Part shown: one piece after another, positions 1-7,509 of the stretch
How the letters are laid out: each line of letters opens with the position of its first letter
Position numbering within the stretch: the first letter of the stretch is position 1
NCBI RefSeq assembly: GCF_018919175.1
Contig: NZ_JAHLQL010000003.1
Coordinates: 248,001 to 312,000 of the forward strand
Length of the DNA stretch: 64,000 bases
Source of the DNA: Clostridium simiarum
GTDB lineage: Bacteria; Bacillota; Clostridia; Clostridiales; Clostridiaceae
Direction of reading: 5' to 3'
Made by a program: the position numbers and the translations under genes
The notes under the pieces: generated by a model
What the model was told of the DNA's origin: nothing
Databases searched by the model: none
What the model saw: only the letters and a program-made list of their open reading frames with translations

Positions 1-1
1 T

Positions 2-1039
2 AAATTTATTTATGAACTTAGCCCAACACTATGCGGAGCTTTTGTTGGTGGACTATGGTGCGTATTAGTTATTTTTGGTGCCCATAGAGCTTTATTACCT
101 ATTGGTATTAATGATGTTGCTCAAACAGGAAGGCAAAATCTTTTAGCTTTTGCAGGTGCAGCAAACTTTTCACAAGCTGGCTCTGCTTTAGGAGTGTTCT
201 TTAAGACAAAAAATAAACAGCTAAAAACAATTTCTATGTCTTCTTCTGTTACTGCACTATTTGGAATCACAGAACCTGCTATTTATGGTGTAAATCTTAG
301 ACTTAAAAAACCAATGATATGTGCTGTAACCTGCGGTGCTATCGGTGGTGGAGTTATGGGATTTGGAGGAGCTTTTGGAAATGCTTTTGCAAACCAAGGG
401 ATTTTAACAATTCCGGTATATGCTGAAGCTGGAATGATACCATTTTTAAGTTACTTAGGTGGATGTGCCATTGCGTTCTTTGGTTCTGCTATACTAACTT
501 ATATAATAGGATTTGAAGATATCAAGGATGAAGATGATAAAGAGAGTTCATCTCATGATTTAACAGTAAATTCATCTGATAAAGAAAATCTTGAAATTAC
601 TTCACCACTAGAAGGTACCATTATTCCATTAACTGAAGTAAAAGATGATGTGTTCTCTTCAAAAGTTATAGGTGAAGGAGTAGCTTTACTTCCAACAAAG
701 GGAGCTGTCACAGCACCTGCTGATTGTACAGTTGTTTCATTATTCCCTACATTACATGCTATAGGATTAAAACTAGATAATGGAGCTGAGTTATTAATTC
801 ATATAGGAGTTAATACAGTAGAACTAAAAGGAAAACATTTTAAAAAGTATGTAAACCAAGGTGACGTAGTGAAAAAAGGTGAAATGTTAATATCCTTTGA
901 TATGGATGAAATTAAAAAAGCAGGTTATGATATTACTACACCAGTAGTAGTAAGTAATACAGGTGAGTTTACCAATGTAATTCCATATGAAAACAAGCAT
1001 GTGTCAAATGAAGATATAATTATTTCTTTAATAAAATAA
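2..1039 (+). CDS. bglP: Beta-glucoside PTS transporter EIIBCA, C-terminal part (5' end outside window)
   Basis: Only the last 345 residues are present; the frame is open from base 2. The first ~180 visible residues are hydrophobic, glycine-rich EIIC membrane segments. A short acidic linker (about visible residues 180-195) leads into an EIIA domain of the glucose type, with the phosphorylatable His near visible residue 267 in the motif IHIGVNTVELKGKHF. The protein would import and phosphorylate beta-glucosides at the membrane. The next gene is a 6-phospho-beta-glucosidase and the third a LicT/BglG antiterminator, which together point to a beta-glucoside (salicin, arbutin, cellobiose) substrate rather than sucrose or trehalose. 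The substrate is inferred from context. Confidence 0.9.
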   Translation, partial: KFIYELSPTLCGAFVGGLWCVLVIFGAHRALLPIGINDVAQTGRQNLLAFAGAANFSQAGSALGVFFKTKNKQLKTISMSSSVTALFGITEPAIYGVNLRLKKPMICAVTCGAIGGGVMGFGGAFGNAFANQGILTIPVYAEAGMIPFLSYLGGCAIAFFGSAILTYIIGFEDIKDEDDKESSSHDLTVNSSDKENLEITSPLEGTIIPLTEVKDDVFSSKVIGEGVALLPTKGAVTAPADCTVVSLFPTLHAIGLKLDNGAELLIHIGVNTVELKGKHFKKYVNQGDVVKKGEMLISFDMDEIKKAGYDITTPVVVSNTGEFTNVIPYENKHVSNEDIIISLIK

Positions 1040-1096
1040 TTAAAAGATTCAAAAACTAGTAAAAATAAATATTCTAATATAAAAGGAGGATTTTCT

Positions 1097-2503
1097 ATGA
1101 GTACAATATTTCCAAAGGATTTCTTATGGGGTGCATCATCTTCAGCATTTCAAATTGAAGGTGCCTGGGATGAAGATGGTAAAAAAATCACTGTAGCTGA
1201 TTTTAACTCCTTCAAAAAATCTCATATACAAGCTGATACGAAAGTAGCTTCAGATTTCTATCACCATTTTGAAGAAGATATTGACTTAATGAAGGAATTA
1301 GGAATGAAAACTTATCGCTTTTCTATTTCCTGGGCAAGAATTATTCCAGATGGTGATGGCCAAATTAATCAAAAAGGAATAGATTTCTACAATAAGGTAA
1401 TTAATAAATTAGTTGAAAATAATATTGTACCCTTTGTAACTTTATATCATTTTGACTTACCTTTTGCCTTAGTAGAAAAATATAATGGTTGGGAAAGCAG
1501 AGAAACTGTATACGCCTATGAACGTTTTGCTAAAATTTGCTTTAAGGAATTTGGAGATCGTGTTAAGTATTGGCAACCTCACAATGAACAAAATTTAATT
1601 GTCAGAGTAGAAGAAAGAATTAATATTTATGATGAGGAAGATACCTTAAAAATTGATAGAATGCGTGCTCAAATGGACTATAATATGTGTTTAGCACATG
1701 CATTAGCCGTTAATGCGTGTCATGAAATGATAGAGGATAGTAAAATTGGTCCAGCTGTATCATCATCTGTGACTTATCCTCTTACATGCAAACCTGAAGA
1801 TGTTTATGCTGCACGTATGAATGATAACTTTAAAGTTTATTATATGCTTGATATGCATTTTCATGGTGAATATCCAGGCTACTATTTAAAATATCTTAAA
1901 GAAAGAGACATAATGCCTCATATGGAAGCTGAGGACAAAGCTATCTTAAAAAATGCAAAAATAGATTTTATTGCAGTAAACTATTATAGAACAAATTGCG
2001 CTGAAGCTTTGCCTGTTGATGATAATCATCCTTTTGGTACTAGAGAAGGTACTGTAGATTTTAATATGTATGGACTTTTTAAGATGTCTATGAATCCTAA
2101 TTTAAAAGCTTCCGAATATGGTGCGGCAATTGATCCATCTGGTTTAAGAGTTGCACTAAACGAATATTGGCAAAGATATCATTTGCCTCTTATAATCACA
2201 GAAAATGGATTAGGTACTCCTGATGTTTTAGAAGATGGAAAAGTTCATGATACGTATCGTATTGATTATTTAAAAGATCATATCAATGCTTGCGCCTTAG
2301 CTATAGAAGATGGAGTTGAAATGCTTGGTTACTGTCCATGGTCATTTATGGATCTTCTAAGTTCTGCACAAGGATTTAAAAAACGTTACGGTCTTGTGTA
2401 TACAAATAGAACTGACCATGATACATTAGGGATGGAAAGAATAAAAAAGGATAGTTTTTATTGGTATAAAAAAGTTATAGAAACTAATGGAGAATTAGAC
2501 TAA
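1097..2503 (+). CDS. 6-phospho-beta-glucosidase, glycoside hydrolase family 1
   Basis: Cytoplasmic GH1 enzyme that should split the phosphorylated beta-glucoside delivered by the upstream PTS into glucose 6-phosphate and aglycone. The 468-residue length is normal for the family. The N-terminal GH1 signature FLWGASSSAFQIEGA, the acid/base Glu near residue 164 (HNEQN, unusual beside the common NEP) and the nucleophile Glu near residue 369 (ITENG) are visible. The C-terminal KKRYGLVY segment is of the kind that binds the 6-phosphate. AAAGGAGGA precedes the ATG. It lies 57 bases after the PTS gene and is surely cotranscribed. Confidence 0.92.
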   Translation: MSTIFPKDFLWGASSSAFQIEGAWDEDGKKITVADFNSFKKSHIQADTKVASDFYHHFEEDIDLMKELGMKTYRFSISWARIIPDGDGQINQKGIDFYNKVINKLVENNIVPFVTLYHFDLPFALVEKYNGWESRETVYAYERFAKICFKEFGDRVKYWQPHNEQNLIVRVEERINIYDEEDTLKIDRMRAQMDYNMCLAHALAVNACHEMIEDSKIGPAVSSSVTYPLTCKPEDVYAARMNDNFKVYYMLDMHFHGEYPGYYLKYLKERDIMPHMEAEDKAILKNAKIDFIAVNYYRTNCAEALPVDDNHPFGTREGTVDFNMYGLFKMSMNPNLKASEYGAAIDPSGLRVALNEYWQRYHLPLIITENGLGTPDVLEDGKVHDTYRIDYLKDHINACALAIEDGVEMLGYCPWSFMDLLSSAQGFKKRYGLVYTNRTDHDTLGMERIKKDSFYWYKKVIETNGELD

Positions 2504-2581
2504 GATAATTTACTTGCATTAAACTATTTAATTAAGACTATTTATTCGAATAAATATAATAATTATATTGGAGTATTAAAT

Positions 2582-3430
2582 ATGTACATAAAGAAAATAC
2601 TAAATAACTCATTGGTGCTTGCAACGGATGACACAGGTAATGATGTAATTTTAGTGGGAAAAGGACTAGGACATAATCATTCTGTAGGCCATGAGCTGAA
2701 AAAAGAAGAAGTGGAAAAAATATTTGTTCTTCATGATGAAATAATGAAAAAAAATATTTTACAATTAGCTTCTGAAATTGATGGTGTATATTTTAATATC
2801 GCTCAAATGATTATTGATTATGCAATAATGAAATATAATATGAAGCTTATGAATCATATATATTTAGCCTTAACTGATCATATTTCATTTTCTGTAAAGC
2901 GCTTTAAATCTAATATTGTAATAGAAAATAATTATTTATCCGAAATTAGAGATTTTAATCCTAATGAATATGATATTGGAGTATATGCACTTAAACTAAT
3001 TAAAGAAAAGTTAGGTTTGCAACTTCCTCAAGAGGAGATCGGAAATATTGCAAGTCATTTCATTAATGCTCAACAGGATAATCCTTATAGGGATAAAAAC
3101 AAGAAAATTTCTAAGATTGTAAAAGATATATTACACATTGTACACTATCACTTTGGAATTATATATAATGAAGATTCATTTTATTATAACCGCTTTGTAA
3201 CACACTTAAAAGCTTTTGCTCAAAGATTTCTTGATAAGCAAACTAACAAAGAGCAAGTTGATTTTATTTATGAGCAGGTACGTAATAATTGTAAAGCAGA
3301 ATATGAATGTGTAAAAAAAATTCAAACCTATATATATAATGAATATGCTAGAAGTTTACCCATACAAGAAGAATTATACTTGATGATACATATTCATAAA
3401 ATCTTAGGGGAATTAGATGAAAACCCTTAA
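2582..3430 (+). CDS. licT: BglG/LicT-family transcription antiterminator
   Basis: 282 residues: an N-terminal RNA-binding CAT domain (about 1-55, MYIKKILNNSLVLATDD) and two PRD domains (about 65-170 and 175-280). Regulatory histidines are visible at TDHISF and ASHFIN in PRD1 and at THLKAF and MIHIHK in PRD2. In this family the PTS phosphorylates the PRDs, and the active dimer binds a RAT hairpin overlapping a terminator upstream of the operon. That site would lie before the PTS gene, outside the window; I found no RAT-like hairpin in the 79 bases just before this gene. Its position as the last gene of the operon gives autoregulation. Confidence 0.9.
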   Translation: MYIKKILNNSLVLATDDTGNDVILVGKGLGHNHSVGHELKKEEVEKIFVLHDEIMKKNILQLASEIDGVYFNIAQMIIDYAIMKYNMKLMNHIYLALTDHISFSVKRFKSNIVIENNYLSEIRDFNPNEYDIGVYALKLIKEKLGLQLPQEEIGNIASHFINAQQDNPYRDKNKKISKIVKDILHIVHYHFGIIYNEDSFYYNRFVTHLKAFAQRFLDKQTNKEQVDFIYEQVRNNCKAEYECVKKIQTYIYNEYARSLPIQEELYLMIHIHKILGELDENP

Positions 3431-3440
3431 GATCTACTTA

Positions 3441-3488
3441 AAAGGATAAGGATTCTAGAAAATACTAGGATCCTTATTCTTTATTATC
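3441..3488 (+). terminator. Hairpin terminator after licT
   Basis: AAGGATAAGGATTCTAG and CTAGGATCCTTATTCTT form an imperfect inverted repeat, with T-rich sequence just after it. It closes the beta-glucoside operon. It overlaps the 3' end of the possible small minus-strand ORF at 3474-3611. Confidence 0.6.
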
Positions 3489-3611
3489 TTTTTTAAGAAA
3501 TGTATATATACTAAGAATTACCCCAGGTATAAAAAGGTATAAACTTGTGTCATTATATGCTGTTGGATATAACATTAAATACAAGGAACAAAGTATAATT
3601 ATAAGTGACAA
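3474..3611 (-). CDS. Possible small two-segment membrane protein (45 aa)
   Basis: Starting at a TTG (3611), this frame encodes 45 mostly hydrophobic residues: MSLIIILCSLYLM, then PTAYNDTS, then LYLFIPGVILSIYTFL, ending KKDNKE. Two membrane segments and a lysine-rich tail look protein-like. It begins 10 bases past the stop of the DUF1062 gene on the same strand, so it could be translated by coupling. No clear Shine-Dalgarno is visible and its end overlaps the licT terminator. It may be a decayed remnant. I do not recognise a family. Confidence 0.3.
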   Translation of the reverse strand: MSLIIILCSLYLMLYPTAYNDTSLYLFIPGVILSIYTFLKKDNKE

Positions 3612-3621
3612 AAAAGCCAGA

Positions 3622-4206
3622 TTATTTTTTTAACATATGTATCTCCATTCCATCTCTTACTTTTATATTTGATGGATTTTTATCATCCTTAACAAAGATT
3701 GCTCCTTCTTTCAGCATACATTTTACTTTACTCCTTGAAATTCCAAGTACATCACTTAAAAGCTTATCTACTCTCAACTCTATTGCACACTTGCAAACAA
3801 GTTCAATAACAAGTTCATTTTCTTTCATGTAATATGCTTCTAATTTTCTTTGGACTACTCTATATTCTATATTACCTAGAATGACTTCAGCTTTATTCTT
3901 ATTATATATACTTGAATTAAAGGCATATTCTCTTACTAATTCTCTGTCATTGGAAAGAAATTTATTATACTCATGTCTATTAATATTATAAGGCTTTACT
4001 CTTTCATATATGGTCATATTCCAAGTTGATTTACATTTTTCACATTTATAAATTGACCAAATATCAATGTTATTTTTATTTGCATTTATTCTAAACTTCT
4101 CACTATTTATATAGTTTGTTTTTTCATTACATTTAGGACAATTTCTTTTTACCATGGGTAAGTTTTCTGGGACTAGTTCCCATTGATATTTATTTAAATA
4201 GCTCAT
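3622..4206 (-). CDS. DUF1062 domain-containing protein
   Basis: 194 residues. Two CxxC pairs (CPKC near residue 24 and CEKC near 57) make an N-terminal zinc ribbon, followed by the WNMTIYERV segment typical of DUF1062. The C-terminal ~60 residues (ELRVDKLLSDVLGISRSKVKCMLKEG...) resemble an S4-type RNA-binding fold. I chose the ATG at 4206 because AGGAGGAGCAAA directly precedes it; a longer in-frame start at 4224 lacks a ribosome site. Function unknown; a nucleic-acid role is inferred from the zinc ribbon plus S4-like tail. Confidence 0.75.
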   Translation of the reverse strand: MSYLNKYQWELVPENLPMVKRNCPKCNEKTNYINSEKFRINANKNNIDIWSIYKCEKCKSTWNMTIYERVKPYNINRHEYNKFLSNDRELVREYAFNSSIYNKNKAEVILGNIEYRVVQRKLEAYYMKENELVIELVCKCAIELRVDKLLSDVLGISRSKVKCMLKEGAIFVKDDKNPSNIKVRDGMEIHMLKK

Positions 4207-4369
4207 TTTGCTCCTCCTAGTCATTTACTTTTTAGGACTCGCAAAGGCTATTTCACTATATTTTTATTAATAATGCAATAGCCTCTGCTATGCATTAAAA
4301 ATATCTATTGTCATAAAAAATTCCCCCAATCTTTTTTCTAAATATATTTTATCAGCTCTATATGCTAAA

Positions 4370-4414
4370 TAAAACCTCATTCTTATTTCATAAATAAGAA
4401 TGAGGTCTGAATTC
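4370..4414. terminator. Perfect hairpin, likely bidirectional terminator
   Basis: CCTCATTCTTATTT and AAATAAGAATGAGG form a perfect stem with a short loop, A-rich on the left and T-containing on the right. It lies in the 590-base gap between the DUF1062 gene and the histidine kinase. The rest of the gap is AT-rich apart from the repeat remnant at 4621-4740. Confidence 0.6.
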
Positions 4415-4620
4415 CACTTGCTATTCTATATTTCTATATAATTTGATGTTATATTTTGATAATCTCCATTCATCTCCTCAATTATCAATTTCTCACTCCT
4501 AACTATCCTTACGATAGCCTGCAATAAATCTTTATATAGTATTATATTTTATTTATAATATAATACTATTAGAATACTATCATCTCTATTAAAACCAGTG
4601 ATATGAATAATTTAAAAGAA

Positions 4621-4740
4621 AGCCTACGTCACTTATGGTACAATTCTCCATATTAGTATTAAGTGAATTTTTTACTTTATTCTGCTATATATTTTCTACA
4701 TAATTAGATATCATTCTAAAGTATTATTTAGAACTCTCAA
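4621..4740 (+). repeat. rlmH-type att repeat, copy A (degenerate, leftmost)
   Basis: The core at 4631-4649 reads ACTTATGGTAC, then AATTCTCC, close to the rlmH 3' end. After it comes the same ~90-base right flank as in copies C and F (T-rich run, then TATTTTCTACATAA, then ATTCTAAAGTA). TCACTTA and TAAGTGA still pair around the core, so the palindrome is kept although its sequence differs from the other copies. The internal 80-base module is absent. It marks the far end of the accessory region. Confidence 0.6.
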
Positions 4741-4793
4741 TTCAAAATCTAAGCTACTAGAATAATCCTAATTAAATTTATACTATAAATTAT

Positions 4794-6065
4794 CTATCTT
4801 AATACTAATGTAAAACTCATGCCTTCCTTTTCACATTCTGCAAAAATTTCTCCATCCATCTTTTTCATTATATATTTGCAGATGTAAAGTCCTAAACCAT
4901 TTCCTTGTTTATCTCTTGCATTGCTAGCCCTATAGAAACTATCAAAAATATGATTAAATTCATTTTCACTTATTGTTTCTCCACTATTGAATATTTTAAT
5001 AAGCTGACAGTAATCTTCTTCATAAAAAGATATTTTTATTTCCTTCCCATCACCATACTTAAATGCATTTTCTATTATATTTCCTATAACTTCAAAGGCT
5101 CTATTTAAATCACCTTTAACTAATTTATTACTGTAATCCCCCACAATAAAATCTATCATTTTCAAAGTACATTTTTCTTTATAAGTTACTATTACTTTAT
5201 CTATTAAATCCTTTAGATAAAACTCGCTATTATTAACTTCAATTTCAAGGAGATCTTCACTTGATGTTTTTATTATTTCTTTTACAAAGTTTTCTATTTC
5301 TAATGATTTTTCTTGTATTTGCTTTGCTGCTAATATTTTCTTTTCATTAGTATCATAGACCTCATCTTCTATGGCCTTTGCATAAAGCTTTATTGTGTTT
5401 AAGGGTGTTTTTATATCATGTGAAATTGAAAGTAGTAAAAGCTTCTTTTCCTTTTCAAGCTTAAGCCCTTTTATTTTATGATAATCTAAATTTTCTCTAA
5501 GTACATTAATCCCCCAAAGAAACTTACCAAAATATCTATTTTTATTTTCTTTAAGCTCTTCCTTAAGGTTACCTTTTGATAATTCATAAGGCATTTCACT
5601 TAGAGTATTAAAAGGCTTAAGAATTGAATTTCTAACATAGAATAGAACTGATATTATTATTGCCTCAAATATAAATAACATAAATTCTACTTTGAATAAA
5701 ATACTATTATGAGAATTCCTACTTACATAATTAAATCTTAAGTACCCTAATAATTTGTCTTCATTGTACCAAGGTTTAATTTCATATTCTAATCCATTTG
5801 TGTTTTTATAAAATTCTTCAATGTCACCTTTGCTTGTCTGTGAAGACTCAGGTAAAAATGACACTGATTTTATAAATTCATAAGAACTTAAGTCAGGCTC
5901 AGCAAAGGATGTACCCTCTACTAAGCCTAAATATATTTTGTTTATTTCTACCTTATATTCGCTACTTGATTTGTTATTCATTCCCCTAAGTAATGCAAGT
6001 AGTCCCAGTGAAGTTACTAAATAAACCAAAACAGTAATAGCGATTACTTTATCAAATTTCTTCAT
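4794..6065 (-). CDS. Two-component sensor histidine kinase
   Basis: 423 residues. Membrane segments at about 8-27 and 124-143 flank a ~95-residue extracytoplasmic sensor region. Then come a linker, a HisKA domain with phosphoacceptor His near 216 (SISHDIKTPLNT), an N box (IIENAFKYGDG, near 332) and a G box (DKQGNGLGLYI, near 390). It overlaps the response regulator upstream by 14 bases, so the two are cotranslated. The ABC/FtsX exporter immediately upstream in the operon suggests it senses a cell-wall-active peptide or similar envelope stress. The sensor domain is larger than in BceS-type intramembrane sensors. Confidence 0.9.
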   Translation of the reverse strand: MKKFDKVIAITVLVYLVTSLGLLALLRGMNNKSSSEYKVEINKIYLGLVEGTSFAEPDLSSYEFIKSVSFLPESSQTSKGDIEEFYKNTNGLEYEIKPWYNEDKLLGYLRFNYVSRNSHNSILFKVEFMLFIFEAIIISVLFYVRNSILKPFNTLSEMPYELSKGNLKEELKENKNRYFGKFLWGINVLRENLDYHKIKGLKLEKEKKLLLLSISHDIKTPLNTIKLYAKAIEDEVYDTNEKKILAAKQIQEKSLEIENFVKEIIKTSSEDLLEIEVNNSEFYLKDLIDKVIVTYKEKCTLKMIDFIVGDYSNKLVKGDLNRAFEVIGNIIENAFKYGDGKEIKISFYEEDYCQLIKIFNSGETISENEFNHIFDSFYRASNARDKQGNGLGLYICKYIMKKMDGEIFAECEKEGMSFTLVLR

Positions 6066-6732
6066 ACTTATAGCCTACTCCCCAAATAGTTACAATTCTT
6101 TTTGGCTTCTTGGGGTTTTCTTCAATCTTATCCCTAAGCATCTTTATATGGACAGTTAATGTTTGATTTTCACTAAAACTCTCTACTCCCCAAATTTTAT
6201 TAAATAGGTAATCTTTACTTAATGTTTTACTAGCATTCTCTACAAGTAGAAGTAATAGTTCAAACTCCTTTGAGGTCATGTTTAATAACTTTCCATCAAG
6301 ATACACTTCATTTGCTTCTTTATTAATTGAAATATCACCTGAATTTATAATTGTGCGTTTTGCTTTAAGCTCATAGTTTCTTTTCATTAATGCTGAAACC
6401 TTCGCACTTAAAATATCAATGTCTACGGGCTTTTCAATATAATCATCCGCCCCAAGTGTAAAACCATTAATCTTGTCCTCTTTGTCAACCTTTGCACTCA
6501 TTATTATAATTGGTGTATTATGGTTTTTTCTAATGCTGGAGCATACTGTAAAACCATCTATGCCAGGAAGCATTATATCTAAAAGCACAATCTTCGCAAC
6601 ATCCTTTTGAAGAAATTCTAATGCGCTTTCTCCACTTTCTACATTTATAATACTAAATCCATCTTTTTTTAAAAAAGTACAAATCAAACCTGCGAGTTCT
6701 AAATTATCTTCTACTAGAAGTAAATCTACCAT
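6052..6732 (-). CDS. OmpR-family response regulator
   Basis: 226 residues: a receiver domain with phosphoacceptor Asp near 52 (VLLDIMLPGIDG), conserved acidic residues near the N terminus (VED) and a Lys in IEKPVD, followed by a winged-helix DNA-binding domain (about 130-226) with the usual ...TLTVHIKMLRDKI... recognition region. It is cotranscribed with the kinase and with the ABC ATPase one base upstream. The likely targets are the exporter genes of this operon. Confidence 0.92.
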   Translation of the reverse strand: MVDLLLVEDNLELAGLICTFLKKDGFSIINVESGESALEFLQKDVAKIVLLDIMLPGIDGFTVCSSIRKNHNTPIIIMSAKVDKEDKINGFTLGADDYIEKPVDIDILSAKVSALMKRNYELKAKRTIINSGDISINKEANEVYLDGKLLNMTSKEFELLLLLVENASKTLSKDYLFNKIWGVESFSENQTLTVHIKMLRDKIEENPKKPKRIVTIWGVGYKYEEI

Positions 6733-6733
6733 A

Positions 6734-7495
6734 TTACCATCCCATCTCCATTAACCAATTATTGACCTTTCTTTCTCTATTCTTAAAACCATTTTTCTCA
6801 ATAAATTTACCCAAGTCAATTTCACCTTTTATTGATCCATCTTCAATATACATTATTTTATCGCACTTAGCTGCAACCTTCATATCATGGGTAACAAGCA
6901 TAATAGTTGTACCATCTTGATTAATTCTATTAAGCTCCTTCATAACTTCCCTAGAATTTTGCTGATTTAAAGCACCTGTAGGCTCATCAGCAAAAATCAT
7001 CTTTGGAGAATTAATTAAACTTCTACAAATACAAGCTCTTTGAAGCTCACCACCTGAAACTTCATTTGTATCATTTTCTGCGATTTCACTTATTCCAAGC
7101 TTATGCATTAAATCTCTTGCTCTATTATCAATTTCTTTTCTATCTTTTCCTTTTTTTGATTGATATGCTGGTAGTATAATATTATCATATATTGAAAGAT
7201 TTTTTAACATATGCATTTGTTGAAAGATAAATCCCATTTCATCCAGTCTTAAATCACTCATTTCATTTCCCGTGAGAGTACTAATTTCCTTTCCAAAGTA
7301 ATCTACCTTTCCTGCAGTTAACTTATCCATTCCGCTAACTACATAAAGAAGAGTTGATTTACCTGAACCACTAGGTCCCATAATAGCCACCATTTCACCT
7401 TCATTAATTTCAAAGTTTACATTTCTTAAAACATTATTTTGTATCTTATTTATAATATAAGTTTTACATAAATCTATAACTTTTAATGAACTCAT
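6734..7495 (-). CDS. ABC transporter ATP-binding protein (FtsX-associated)
   Basis: 253 residues with Walker A GPSGSGKST, Q-loop FIFQQMHML, signature VSGGELQ, Walker B MIFADEPTGAL and H-loop VTHD, all of the MacB/LolD/BceA class that works with FtsX-type permeases. It lies 14 bases after the FtsX permease and one base before the response regulator, forming a permease-ATPase-regulator-kinase operon on the minus strand. Likely role: energising removal of antimicrobial peptides or other envelope compounds. The substrate cannot be read from sequence. Confidence 0.9.
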   Translation of the reverse strand: MSSLKVIDLCKTYIINKIQNNVLRNVNFEINEGEMVAIMGPSGSGKSTLLYVVSGMDKLTAGKVDYFGKEISTLTGNEMSDLRLDEMGFIFQQMHMLKNLSIYDNIILPAYQSKKGKDRKEIDNRARDLMHKLGISEIAENDTNEVSGGELQRACICRSLINSPKMIFADEPTGALNQQNSREVMKELNRINQDGTTIMLVTHDMKVAAKCDKIMYIEDGSIKGEIDLGKFIEKNGFKNRERKVNNWLMEMGW

Positions 7496-7509
7496 CTCAA
7501 ATCCCTACC

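Noticed and set aside
3605..3832. 75-residue plus-strand ORF
   Set aside because: Antisense to the DUF1062 gene, Ser/Thr/Phe-rich shadow.
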